Source of the DNA: an uncultured Opitutia bacterium
Lineage (GTDB): Bacteria > Verrucomicrobiota > Verrucomicrobiia > Opitutales > Coraliomargaritaceae
NCBI GenBank assembly: GCA_937136395.1
Contig: CAKZOI010000035.1
Location: 1 to 64,000, forward strand
Direction: 5' to 3'
Length of the DNA stretch: 64,000 bases
Shown here: positions 56,335 to 64,000 of the stretch, in pieces
How the letters are laid out: every line of letters begins with the position of its first letter
Position numbering within the stretch: the first letter of the stretch is position 1
Made by a program: the position numbers and the translations under genes
The notes under the pieces: model-generated
What the model saw: the letters and a program-made list of their open reading frames with translations, nothing else
The model's database searches: none
Told to the model about the DNA's origin: nothing

Positions 56335-56640
56335 ATGGCTAAAAAATCCGCTATCCAACGCAACCTAAAGCGCGTTCGTCTCATTGAGAAATACGCAGCA
56401 AAGCGCGCAGAACTTAAAGCAATCCTCGCTAACCCAGAAACTTCAGACGAAGATTTCTACAAGGCACAAGCTAAGCTCTGCAAACTTCCTAAGAACAGCT
56501 CGCCGATTCGCGCACGTAACCGTTGCTCCGTCACCGGTCGTCCTCGCGCTTTCATCCGCAAGTTCGGTCTCTCTCGTATCACATTCCGCGAACTTGCCAC
56601 TCAAGGTAAGATTCCAGGTGTGACAAAATCCTCTTGGTAA
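56335..56640 (+). CDS. rpsN: 30S ribosomal protein S14 (zinc-free type)
   Basis: The 101-residue S14 has [20 protein letters not shown] and [20 protein letters not shown], ending [20 protein letters not shown]. Long form without the CxxC...CxxC zinc site. Confidence 0.97.
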   Translation: MAKKSAIQRNLKRVRLIEKYAAKRAELKAILANPETSDEDFYKAQAKLCKLPKNSSPIRARNRCSVTGRPRAFIRKFGLSRITFRELATQGKIPGVTKSSW

Positions 56641-56687
56641 GCACTTCTGCTTCTCCAAACCCACTGAAAACCCACTAGTAAAATACT

Positions 56688-57086
56688 ATGGCAGTTCACG
56701 ACACAATCGGTGATTTCCTCACCATCATTCGCAATGCGAGTGCTGCACGTAAAGACGTGTGCACAGCGCCATTTTCAAAAATGCGCCTCGCGATCGCTTC
56801 CATCCTCAAGTCTGAAGGTTACATTAGTGACTACAGTGAAGAGCAAAACGAAAAGGGCTTTAAAGTCATTTCGATTAAGATGAAGTATGTTGGCGGTAAG
56901 CCAGCGATCACAGGTATTCAGCGTCACAGCACGCCTGGTTGCCGTCTTTACTACGGTTGCAAAGAAATCCCACGCGTGCTTAACGGCTTGGGTGTTGCAA
57001 TCCTCACTACTTCCAAGGGCGTTATCCGTGCCCGCGACGCTCGTGAAAAGGGTGTTGGCGGCGAACTCGTCTGCAAGGTCTGGTAA
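56688..57086 (+). CDS. rpsH: 30S ribosomal protein S8
   Basis: The 132-residue S8 starts HDTIGDFLTIIRNASAARKD and ends VIRARDAREKGVGGELVCKV. A central platform protein and, in E. coli, the repressor of the spc operon by binding the rplE region mRNA; here the 96-base rplX-rplE spacer would be the analogous place to look. Confidence 0.97.
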   Translation: MAVHDTIGDFLTIIRNASAARKDVCTAPFSKMRLAIASILKSEGYISDYSEEQNEKGFKVISIKMKYVGGKPAITGIQRHSTPGCRLYYGCKEIPRVLNGLGVAILTTSKGVIRARDAREKGVGGELVCKVW

Positions 57087-57104
57087 TTCAATAGGACATA
57101 TACT

Positions 57105-57641
57105 ATGAGCAGAATTGGTAAACTTCCCATTCCCGTCCTTGATAAGGCAAATGTATCGATTAACGGTCAGACCGTTTCCGTCGATGGCCCCAAGGGTAAA
57201 CTAGAAAAGACTTTCGACAACTCGACTAAGATCGAATTGACCGACGGAGAGATTCGCGTGTCTCCAGCTGATAGCAGCCGTCACGCCCGTGCAATGTATG
57301 GCACTGTCCGCTCCATAATCAATAACATGGTTACTGGTGTTGTTGAAGGTTTCTCTAAGAAACTTGAGATCAAGGGTGTTGGTTTTCGTGCCTCACTACA
57401 GGGCAACCTACTTGATCTTTCTCTCGGTTACTCACACCCAGTTGTGCTGACTGTTCCAGAAGGCATCACTGTGACTGTCACTGAGAATACAAAAATCACT
57501 GTTGAAGGTGCCGACAAGCAGGTTGTGGGCGAACTCGCCGCAACTATTTATTCTTACTTCCCAGCTGAGCCCTACAAGGGCAAGGGTGTTCACATCGTCG
57601 GCCAATACGTCCGCCGTAAGGAGGGCAAGAAGTCCGCTTAA
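57105..57641 (+). CDS. rplF: 50S ribosomal protein L6
   Basis: The 178-residue two-domain L6 starts MSRIGKLPIPVLDKANVSIN and has GKLEKTFDN, KKLEIKGVGFRASLQGNLLD, GYSHPVVLTVPEGI and the end EPYKGKGVHIVGQYVRRKEG. It binds near the sarcin-ricin loop. Confidence 0.98.
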   Translation: MSRIGKLPIPVLDKANVSINGQTVSVDGPKGKLEKTFDNSTKIELTDGEIRVSPADSSRHARAMYGTVRSIINNMVTGVVEGFSKKLEIKGVGFRASLQGNLLDLSLGYSHPVVLTVPEGITVTVTENTKITVEGADKQVVGELAATIYSYFPAEPYKGKGVHIVGQYVRRKEGKKSA

Positions 57642-57664
57642 TTTTCAAGCAGAGGTTATAACAT

Positions 57665-58012
57665 ATGAAACTCGCAAAGAAAAACATACTTTTACAGAAG
57701 CGTCGCTGGCGTATCCGCAAAAAAGTCAAGGGCACTGCAGAGCGTCCTCGTCTTACAGTTCACTTCTCCAACAAAAATATCTACGCACAATGCATCGACG
57801 ATATCAAAGGTCATACTATGGTCTACGTATCTTCGCTTGGTGGCGACGATAAGGCAAACAACGACGGTGCAGTTGCACTCGGTAAAGCAATTTCCGAGAA
57901 AGCTAAGGCAGCTGGTGTTGAGAGCGTGGTCTTCGACCGTGCCGGCCGTCGTTACCACGGTTGCGTGAAATCATTCGCTGAAGCAGCTCGCGAGGGCGGA
58001 CTCAAGTTCTAA
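57665..58012 (+). CDS. rplR: 50S ribosomal protein L18
   Basis: The 115-residue L18 has [40 protein letters not shown] and the 3' part [20 protein letters not shown]. It binds 5S rRNA with L5. 11 bases separate it from rpsE. Confidence 0.97.
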   Translation: MKLAKKNILLQKRRWRIRKKVKGTAERPRLTVHFSNKNIYAQCIDDIKGHTMVYVSSLGGDDKANNDGAVALGKAISEKAKAAGVESVVFDRAGRRYHGCVKSFAEAAREGGLKF

Positions 58013-58023
58013 GGAATACCCAT

Positions 58024-58542
58024 ATGAGCAGACAAAAAAGATCATTCTCTCAAAAAGACGAGCCAGAAGAGGCACCAGAATTCTCCGAAAAGGTAGTTCA
58101 CATCAACCGTTGTGCTAAAGTTGTAAAAGGCGGTCGCCGTTTCAGCTTCGCTGCACTCGTTGTCGTCGGTAATCAAAAAGGTCAAGTCGGTGTTGGCTAC
58201 GGTAAAGCAAAGGAAGTTCCTGAGTGTATTCGTAAAGGCACTGAGCAAGCTAAGAAGAACCTCGTTACGATCAATCTTCGTGGCGATACAATCCCTCACC
58301 ATGTTCTCGGCGAAGCCGATGGTGGTAAGGTGCTTCTCCGCCCAGCTTCAGATGGAACAGGTGTCATCGCCGGTGGTGGTGTCCGTGCTGTTCTTGAATC
58401 AGTCGGGGTGAAAAACATTCTCTCCAAGTCACTCGGTTCGAATAATCACCTCGCTATGGTGAATGCGACAATGGCTGCGCTTCAGCAGCTTCGCTCGAAC
58501 GAAGAAATCAAGAGCCTCCGCTTCAGCGAAGCAGGCGCGTAA
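58024..58542 (+). CDS. rpsE: 30S ribosomal protein S5
   Basis: The 172-residue S5 has a charged start ([20 protein letters not shown]), the double-stranded RNA-binding-like [20 protein letters not shown] and [20 protein letters not shown], then [20 protein letters not shown]. It takes part in decoding fidelity. rpmD (L30), which normally follows rpsE, is missing; rplO starts 12 bases later. Confidence 0.97.
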   Translation: MSRQKRSFSQKDEPEEAPEFSEKVVHINRCAKVVKGGRRFSFAALVVVGNQKGQVGVGYGKAKEVPECIRKGTEQAKKNLVTINLRGDTIPHHVLGEADGGKVLLRPASDGTGVIAGGGVRAVLESVGVKNILSKSLGSNNHLAMVNATMAALQQLRSNEEIKSLRFSEAGA

Positions 58543-58554
58543 GGAGTCCATACA

Positions 58555-59028
58555 ATGAATCTCGATAATATTCCAACAATTAAAGGTGCAACACACCCAA
58601 CCAAACGTCTAGGACGTGGTGAAGGTAGTGGACACGGTAAGACCTCCGGTAAGGGACATAAGGGCCAGAAAGCTCGTTCTGGTGGTGGTATCCGTATTGG
58701 TTTCGAAGGTGGTCAAATGCCACTTTATCGTAAGCTTCCACGCCGTGGTTTCAATAACTTCAACTTCAAGGTGTCTTACCAATTGGTAAACGTCGGTCAG
58801 CTCGAAAAGCTGGAAGGCGATACAGTTGACCGTGAGTCGCTAGTGAAGGCTGGTCTCGTCCGTGACAACAAGCAGGGCGTAAAGCTTCTTGGTGACGGTG
58901 AACTGACCAAAGCATTCACAGTAAACGTCTGCAAAGTTTCCGCATCTGCTAAAAGCAAGATCGAAGCTGCAGGTGGCAAGATCGTTGAAGCTGCAGCGCC
59001 TGCTGCAGACGAGAAGGAAGACGCTTAA
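58555..59028 (+). CDS. rplO: 50S ribosomal protein L15
   Basis: The 157-residue L15 has the glycine-rich basic stretch RLGRGEGSGHGKTSGKGHKG followed by RSGGGIRIGFEGGQMPLYRK and LPRRGFNNF. The C-terminus ends in an acidic Ala/Glu tail (VEAAAPAADEKEDA). It precedes secY by 47 bases. Confidence 0.97.
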   Translation: MNLDNIPTIKGATHPTKRLGRGEGSGHGKTSGKGHKGQKARSGGGIRIGFEGGQMPLYRKLPRRGFNNFNFKVSYQLVNVGQLEKLEGDTVDRESLVKAGLVRDNKQGVKLLGDGELTKAFTVNVCKVSASAKSKIEAAGGKIVEAAAPAADEKEDA

Positions 59029-59075
59029 TTTCGGTTCGTATCAACGAACTGAATTGCACAGATACCTAAACGTAT

Positions 59076-60590
59076 ATGCTATCCGCTTTTACCAACTCTC
59101 TGAAGATTCCTGAGCTTCGTCAGAAGATTTTCTTCACACTGGCACTGTTGTTCATCGCTCGTGTCGGTGCGAACATTCCTTTACCTGGAATGAACACTGC
59201 CCCGATCCAGGATTTCATGGCAGATCAAGCTGGTGCAGGTGGTGGTCTGGTTGGCATGTTTAACATGTTTACTGGTGGTGCGCTTCTAAATGGTGCCGTA
59301 TTTGCATTGGGTATCATGCCGTATATTAGCGCATCGATTATTATGCAACTGGTTGGTGCTGTGTTTCCAGCGATTGCACGTTTACAGCAAGAGGGTGACG
59401 TCGGTCGTCAAAAGATTAGCCAATACACCCGTTATCTCACGCTCGGTATTTGCTTAGTTCAGGGTATGCTGTTGCTCACTGCTTTGGCGAAAAACCCAGG
59501 TAGTTTGATCGGACAGGGCTTCAGTGTCGCAGATTATGGTCCAGTGGTGATTATGCCGCAAATGGCCTTCTTGATTACTGGCACCTTGTTCCTGACTGCT
59601 GGCACCATGATCATGGTTTGGCTCGGTGAGCAAATCACAGAGAAGGGCATCGGCAACGGTATCTCACTGTTGATTACAGTCAGTATTATTTCTGGACTTC
59701 CCGGTGCAGTCGCTTCTGCCTACCAAATGTTTGTCGCTCCTGTTGGATCAGAGGGTGCTTCACTCGGCGTGCCGGAAGGTGTATTGATGCTGGCATTGTT
59801 GTTTGCAGTGACTGCTGGTCTGGTTGCCATCACGCAAGCGCAACGCAAGATACCCGTTCAGTATGCTAAGCGTGTTGTCGGACGTAAGGTATATGGCGGT
59901 CAGAGCTCATTCCTTCCGCTCAAGGTAAACTATGCTGGTGTGATGCCGGTTATCTTTGGTAGCGCGATCCTGATGTTCCCCGCGCAGATTCTGAGCTGGT
60001 TGGGGAGTGCGACTGGTATGCGTTTCTTCTCTGACTTTGCCGACACCATTGCGCAGGGGCAACTCGCCTACTACTTGATCTTTGGGTTACTCATCCTGGT
60101 CTTCAGTTACTTCTGGGTCTCCATGATGTTCAAGCCCATCCAAATAGCGGATGACCTGAAGAAGAACGGTGGATACATTCCTGGTGTTCGCCCTGGTGAG
60201 CCCACTGCGAAGTTCCTCGATCACATCATGACCCGCCTGACACTGTTTGGCGCGATCTCATTGACTGTGATTGCAATTTTCCCTGACTTCTTGCTGTTTA
60301 CTTACAACGTTCCATTCAATGTCGCTATCTTCTTTGGTGGCACGGGTATGTTGATTACTGTTGGTGTGCTACTTGACACCATGCGCCAAATCGAAACCTA
60401 TCTTCTTCAGCGTCACTACGATGGCTTCCTGAAGAAAGGTAAGATTCGTGGCCGTTCCGCCGCTCGTAATAAGCAGCTTGTCGATTCCGCTGGTTTGCAA
60501 GACTTCTGGACCGCTTGGCGTCCGCTCTTGTTCATCGCGATCGCTCTTTTCTTTCTGGGTATTATTTCTTGGTTCTTGAACCTCGCATAA
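59076..60590 (+). CDS. secY: preprotein translocase subunit SecY (with extra C-terminal helix)
   Basis: The 504-residue channel protein starts LKIPELRQKIFFTLALLFIA and shows the plug/TM2 region LGIMPYISASIIMQLVGAVF, EQITEKGIGNGISLLI, and the ribosome-binding loops QRKIPVQYAKRVVGRKVYGG and GGYIPGVRPGEPT. The usual SecY ends soon after the ETYLLQRHYDGFLKKGKIRG region (about residue 455). Here 40 more residues follow with a hydrophobic segment (PLLFIAIALFFLGIISWFL), predicting an eleventh helix. adk, which often follows secY, is absent; map is next. Confidence 0.96.
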   Translation: MLSAFTNSLKIPELRQKIFFTLALLFIARVGANIPLPGMNTAPIQDFMADQAGAGGGLVGMFNMFTGGALLNGAVFALGIMPYISASIIMQLVGAVFPAIARLQQEGDVGRQKISQYTRYLTLGICLVQGMLLLTALAKNPGSLIGQGFSVADYGPVVIMPQMAFLITGTLFLTAGTMIMVWLGEQITEKGIGNGISLLITVSIISGLPGAVASAYQMFVAPVGSEGASLGVPEGVLMLALLFAVTAGLVAITQAQRKIPVQYAKRVVGRKVYGGQSSFLPLKVNYAGVMPVIFGSAILMFPAQILSWLGSATGMRFFSDFADTIAQGQLAYYLIFGLLILVFSYFWVSMMFKPIQIADDLKKNGGYIPGVRPGEPTAKFLDHIMTRLTLFGAISLTVIAIFPDFLLFTYNVPFNVAIFFGGTGMLITVGVLLDTMRQIETYLLQRHYDGFLKKGKIRGRSAARNKQLVDSAGLQDFWTAWRPLLFIAIALFFLGIISWFLNLA

Positions 60591-60679
60591 TTCGTAGACG
60601 CTCATTTTTCCGAAGGTGTTTTTCTCACAAGGCTTCTTCGTTCCTAATTGTTCTTTGATCTTTCTCCTCTAGTAGACCG

Positions 60680-61447
60680 ATGAAATCCATTCGCACAGCC
60701 GAAGAAATTCAATCGATCCGCGAAGCCTGCCAAATTGCAGCCAACGTATTACAGCGCTTGGTTGATGTGGTACAAGAGGGGATGACTACCTACGATCTCG
60801 ACCAGCTTGGTCGTAAATACATCGAAGAGTATGGCGCGGAGAGCGCTTGCTATAACTACCGTTCTGGCAACAACATCTTTCCTGCGCATACTTGCCTTTC
60901 TGTGAACGAAGAAATCGTGCACGGTATTGGCGTCATGCGTCGCACGATTCAAGCCGGCGATGTGGTTTCGATTGATGTCGTCGTTCGCTATCGCGGATTT
61001 ATTGGTGACAATGCTAAAACAGTTCTCATCGCGCCTATCGCCGAAGAAAACCAAAAGCTCATTGATGCCACCCGCGAATCGCTCAACTACGCGATCACCT
61101 TTGCCCGAGCCGGAAACCGTGTTGGAGATATCTCCAATGCTGTTGAGCGCTACATCAAGCGTCACAACTTTGGGATCGTTCGCGAATTCGTTGGTCACGG
61201 TGTGGGTGCAACTATGCACGAAGCACCGCAAATTCCAAACTTTGGTCGTCGTGGAGCAGGTGCCTTACTCAAGCCGGGTATGTGTCTCGCCATAGAACCC
61301 ATGATCAACCTAGGAACTGGCAAATTATCCATGTTGGATGATGGCTGGACCGCTGTGACACGCGATGGGAAGACCTCTGCGCACTTTGAACACACTGTTC
61401 TGGTGACAGGCGGCGACCCAGAAATCTTAACAATTCCGAATCTTTAA
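60680..61447 (+). CDS. map: methionine aminopeptidase, type I
   Basis: The 255-residue enzyme removes the initiator Met. Metal ligands are visible in order: Asp in VVSIDVVV, Asp in FIGDNAKT, His in FVGHGVGATMHEAPQI, Glu in CLAIEPMI and Glu in AHFEHTVLV. It has no N-terminal zinc-finger extension. It lies between secY and rpsM, a common place in the spc/alpha junction. Confidence 0.96.
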   Translation: MKSIRTAEEIQSIREACQIAANVLQRLVDVVQEGMTTYDLDQLGRKYIEEYGAESACYNYRSGNNIFPAHTCLSVNEEIVHGIGVMRRTIQAGDVVSIDVVVRYRGFIGDNAKTVLIAPIAEENQKLIDATRESLNYAITFARAGNRVGDISNAVERYIKRHNFGIVREFVGHGVGATMHEAPQIPNFGRRGAGALLKPGMCLAIEPMINLGTGKLSMLDDGWTAVTRDGKTSAHFEHTVLVTGGDPEILTIPNL

Positions 61448-61498
61448 CCTTTTCAAACACACTTAAATCATTATTTTCCACCGTTTTTCCGCAATCCA

Positions 61499-61509
61499 GC
61501 GGGGGACAA
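61499..61509 (+). promoter_or_regulatory. GCGGGGGACAA motif upstream of rpsM
   Basis: An exact 11-base match to the sequence at 35844-35854 upstream of rpmH; each is followed a few bases later by a T-run. It lies 13 bases before the rpsM start. A possible shared leader element of ribosomal protein genes. Confidence 0.3.
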
Positions 61510-61522
61510 ACCTTTTTTTATC

Positions 61523-61885
61523 ATGCCACGTATCCTTGGAGTCGATATCCCTGCAAACAAGAAGCTAGAATTCTCGCTTCGTTATATCTATGGTATTGGA
61601 CCAACACGCGCGAAGCAAATCGTTGAAGTGTCTGGTTTTGATCCTGATCGCCGTGCTGGCGACCTTTCTGAAGAGGAAGTCAATCAGCTCGCATCTATTG
61701 TTGCAGACAAGCAATACATCGTTGAAGGTGACCTCCGTCGCGAGCGCACAGCCAATTTGAAGCGTCTCTCTGCGATTCGTAGCATTCGTGGCATCCGCCA
61801 CATGCGCGGCCTACCAGTTCGTGGTCAACGCACTAAAACAAATGCCCGCACACGTAAAGGTGCAGTAAAACCGGTTCGCAAGTAA
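61523..61885 (+). CDS. rpsM: 30S ribosomal protein S13
   Basis: The 120-residue S13 starts RILGVDIPANKKLEFSLRYI with YGIGPTRAKQIVE, and ends RGIRHMRGLPVRGQRTKTNA, then RTRKGAVKPVRK. It forms the head bridge to the 50S subunit. rpmJ (L36) and infA, often found before it, are not present in the 75-base spacer. Confidence 0.98.
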   Translation: MPRILGVDIPANKKLEFSLRYIYGIGPTRAKQIVEVSGFDPDRRAGDLSEEEVNQLASIVADKQYIVEGDLRRERTANLKRLSAIRSIRGIRHMRGLPVRGQRTKTNARTRKGAVKPVRK

Positions 61886-61902
61886 CCTAACAGGACTTTC
61901 CT

Positions 61903-62406
61903 ATGAGCGAAGAAGAAAACAATTCCGTTGAAGAAGAAGTAAACGTTGCTGCGGCAACAGATGAAGCAGAAGCCCCTGTAAAGAAGGCCGAAACTGCTGA
62001 AGATCTTCTTAAAAGTGATCTTGATGGTGTCAAAATCCGTCGTGCGAAAGGCAGCAAGAACATTACCTCTGGTATTGTGAACGTGCTCGCTACTTTCAAT
62101 AACACTAAAGTAACTTTCTGCGACCCTCGCGGTAACGTCATTTCCTGGTCCAGTGCTGGTAAGTGCAACTTCCGTGGTTCTCGTAAATCCACTGCATACG
62201 CTGCACAGGTTGTCACGCAAGATGCGGGCCGTGTTGCTATGTCACACGGAATGAAGGAAGTCGTTGTCAAGTTGAGCGGTCCTGGTATGGGACGCGATTC
62301 AGCTGTCCGCGCACTCCAATCTTTGGGCATGATCGTAACTGAAATTATTGATGTGACTCCGGTCCCTCATAACGGTTGCCGTGCTCCGAAACGTCGTCGT
62401 GTCTAA
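61903..62406 (+). CDS. rpsK: 30S ribosomal protein S11 with acidic N-terminal extension
   Basis: The 167 residues have a typical core from about residue 43 ([56 protein letters not shown]). S11 is normally 125-130 residues. The first 42 residues are acidic and Ala-rich ([20 protein letters not shown] and on), probably disordered and surface-exposed on the platform. The start at 61903 follows GACTTTCCT, with no later ATG before the core. Confidence 0.95.
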   Translation: MSEEENNSVEEEVNVAAATDEAEAPVKKAETAEDLLKSDLDGVKIRRAKGSKNITSGIVNVLATFNNTKVTFCDPRGNVISWSSAGKCNFRGSRKSTAYAAQVVTQDAGRVAMSHGMKEVVVKLSGPGMGRDSAVRALQSLGMIVTEIIDVTPVPHNGCRAPKRRRV

Positions 62407-62465
62407 TTGTGATTCTGCCACATAGATACATACAACCATAGTTAGCAGATAACCAAATATACATC

Positions 62466-63074
62466 ATGGCCCGTTACACAGGACCCACTACTCGTATCAA
62501 TCGTCGTTTTGGTCAGGCAATCTTTGCTCCGACCAAGGCATTTGAACGCAAGCCACACCCTCCAGGCCAACACGGCCCTCGTCTCCGCCGCAAGTTAAGC
62601 GACTATGCGATCGGTTTGAACGAAAAGCAGAAGCTCCGTTTCATGTATGGCATGACGGAAAAGCAATTCCGCCTCACTTTCGAAAAGGCTAAAGCGACAC
62701 GTGGTGTCACTGGTGAAATTTTCCTTAAGATGCTCGAGTGCCGCCTCGACAGCGTTATCTATCGTTTAGGTTTCGCAAAGTCTCGCGCTGCAGCACGTCA
62801 GTTTGTCAGCCACGGTCACATCGTTGTGAACGGTAAAAAGACAGACATCGCTTCATTTATGGTCCGTGAAGGTTATGAAATCGAAGTTCGTGAGCGCACA
62901 TCTTCTCGCCAACTAGCTACACGTAGTATGGAAGAAAGCCAAGCACGCACCACACCTGAGTGGCTCACGCTTAACGCCGATGCACTTAAAGCTACAGTAA
63001 ACCGCCTGCCTTCCGCGGAAGAAACCGAAGCCGGTATTAATGTTCAACTTATTGTTGAATTCTATAACCGTTAA
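62466..63074 (+). CDS. rpsD: 30S ribosomal protein S4
   Basis: The 202-residue S4 starts MARYTGPTTRINRRFGQAIF, then PPGQHGPRLRRKLSDYAIGL. The S4 domain is RLDSVIYRLGFAKSRAAARQ and VSHGHIVVNGKKTDIASFMV. It lacks the N-terminal zinc cysteines. Primary 16S binder; in E. coli the repressor of the alpha operon. Confidence 0.97.
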   Translation: MARYTGPTTRINRRFGQAIFAPTKAFERKPHPPGQHGPRLRRKLSDYAIGLNEKQKLRFMYGMTEKQFRLTFEKAKATRGVTGEIFLKMLECRLDSVIYRLGFAKSRAAARQFVSHGHIVVNGKKTDIASFMVREGYEIEVRERTSSRQLATRSMEESQARTTPEWLTLNADALKATVNRLPSAEETEAGINVQLIVEFYNR

Positions 63075-63139
63075 TCCGTTATCAAAGGCCACACTGGTCA
63101 GAAGATTACAATTTAAACAGTTAAACAAAAGTCAACATT

Positions 63140-64000
63140 ATGCCAAAGCGCTTAGGAAAATTTGAACTTCCAAACCGACTTGTAAAAGTCGAAGAATCCG
63201 CCACTGATACGTTTGCTATCTTTCAAGCCGAGCCGTTTGAAAGCGGTTACGGTCACACGATTGGTAACTCGCTTCGTCGCGTATTACTGAGCTCTATTGA
63301 AGGTGCATCGATCTCATCGATTAAGATCGAAGGCGTTCAACACGAGTTCCAAAGTATTGATGGTATCGTCGAAGACGTTACTGATATCGTGCTGAATTTG
63401 AAAAAGGTTCTCCTTGTTTCGGAGTCTCGCGAGCCCGTCACTTTGCTCATCGATGTGAACAAAGAAGGCGCTGTGACAGCAGCGGACATCCAAGAAGATG
63501 CCAACTTCAAGGTCATTAACCCAGATCAAGTCATTTGCACTCTCGATAAGCCTATGCGTTTCCTCGCAGAGCTCGAAGTGAAAGTCGGTCGTGGTTACTG
63601 CTCTGGAGAAGATAACAAAAAGGCGGATCAGCCAATCGGTGTCATCGCTATTGATTCTCTCTTCAGCCCTGTTCGTCTCGTGAAATACTCTGTTGAGAAT
63701 ACACGTGTCGGTCAGGACTTGAACTATGACAAGCTCATCCTTGAGATCACTACTGACGGACGTATCACTCCTGACGATGCACTCAAGCAGTGTGCTGCTA
63801 TCCTCAAGCACCACCTCGACGTATTCGACGAAGTATCTCAAGAAGAGATTGAGTTCGAAAGCGAAAGCAAGGAAATTAGCGAAGAGCAAAATCGCCTTCG
63901 TAAGCTCCTTAATATGAGCGTGAACGAAATCGAACTTTCCGTTCGTGCAGCGAATTGCCTCAATAACGCAAACATCACTACTGTGGGCGAATTGGCAATG
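63140..64000 (+). CDS. rpoA: RNA polymerase alpha subunit (partial, cut by window end)
   Basis: 287 codons are in the window and the frame is open at its end. The N-terminal domain is KRLGKFELPNRLVKVEESAT, with the dimerisation segment FESGYGHTIGNSLRRVLLSS, IEGVQHEFQSIDGIVEDVTD and EITTDGRITPDDALKQCAAI. The alpha-CTD begins at the end (MSVNEIELSVRAANCLNNAN), the part that contacts UP elements and activators. The start at 63140 gives the usual N-terminus. Confidence 0.97.
   Translation, partial: MPKRLGKFELPNRLVKVEESATDTFAIFQAEPFESGYGHTIGNSLRRVLLSSIEGASISSIKIEGVQHEFQSIDGIVEDVTDIVLNLKKVLLVSESREPVTLLIDVNKEGAVTAADIQEDANFKVINPDQVICTLDKPMRFLAELEVKVGRGYCSGEDNKKADQPIGVIAIDSLFSPVRLVKYSVENTRVGQDLNYDKLILEITTDGRITPDDALKQCAAILKHHLDVFDEVSQEEIEFESESKEISEEQNRLRKLLNMSVNEIELSVRAANCLNNANITTVGELAM

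Noticed and set aside
61448-61522. Searched for rpmJ (L36) or infA before rpsM.
   Set aside because: No frame in the 75-base spacer encodes either protein.

Overview
The window reads as a chromosome segment of a Gram-negative marine-type bacterium of the phylum Verrucomicrobiota, most likely class Opitutia (Puniceicoccales/Coraliomargarita-like). The basis is a head-to-tail double UvrA of about 1950 residues, a YidC with a large periplasmic domain, OleC/OleD lipid genes, an AldA-type lactaldehyde dehydrogenase, and several in-frame palindromic repeats of the kind I associate with this group. The placement is inference; no rRNA is present to confirm it. GC content is moderate and genes are densely packed. 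No gene-free stretch exceeds about 260 bases.

Left part (1-34.5 kb) is a mixed housekeeping/accessory region. It starts with the tail of an IS3-family transposase whose terminal repeat truncates a lipoprotein gene. It continues with yaaA, the giant uvrA, recD2, an O-antigen-ligase/TPR protein, panB-gpsA, an oligopeptide-type ABC ATPase, glutamate dehydrogenase, an Hsp15-like S4 protein, a PatB-type aminotransferase, a fatty acid desaturase, an RluA-type pseudouridine synthase, an FAD monooxygenase, tRNA-Cys, a MYG1-family protein, a RadD-type helicase, a second EF-G (FusA2 type) and aldA. This part is full of small interspersed repeats: GTAG-foot REP hairpins, paired hairpins with covarying stems, and a long imperfect palindrome that is translated in frame inside uvrA and at the N-terminus of the Hsp15-like gene. 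Three genes carry single lesions: a nucleotidyltransferase with an in-frame TGA, a papain/C39-like peptidase with an in-frame TAA, and a hybrid histidine kinase with a one-base frameshift.

Middle part (34.5-46 kb) holds pilC, the rpmH-rnpA-yidD-yidC cluster (ribosomal protein L34, RNase P protein and membrane insertase), yebC, a small lipoprotein, the oleC-oleD pair for long-chain olefin/beta-lactone lipid synthesis, the split histidine kinase, and two rRNA methyltransferases.

Right part (46.2-64 kb) is the fused str-S10-spc-alpha ribosomal cluster from rpsL to rpoA (cut by the window end). It is in near-canonical order, but tuf, rpmD, adk, infA and rpmJ are absent from their usual places. 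A small exported protein is inserted between rpsS and rplV, a structured leader precedes rplC, SecY has an additional C-terminal membrane helix, and S11 has an acidic N-terminal extension. Many of these genes have AT-rich rather than Shine-Dalgarno leaders.

No CRISPR array, prophage, integron or complete transposon was seen. The most unusual content is the repeat biology: two or three hairpin element families that have entered protein-coding genes without breaking the frame.
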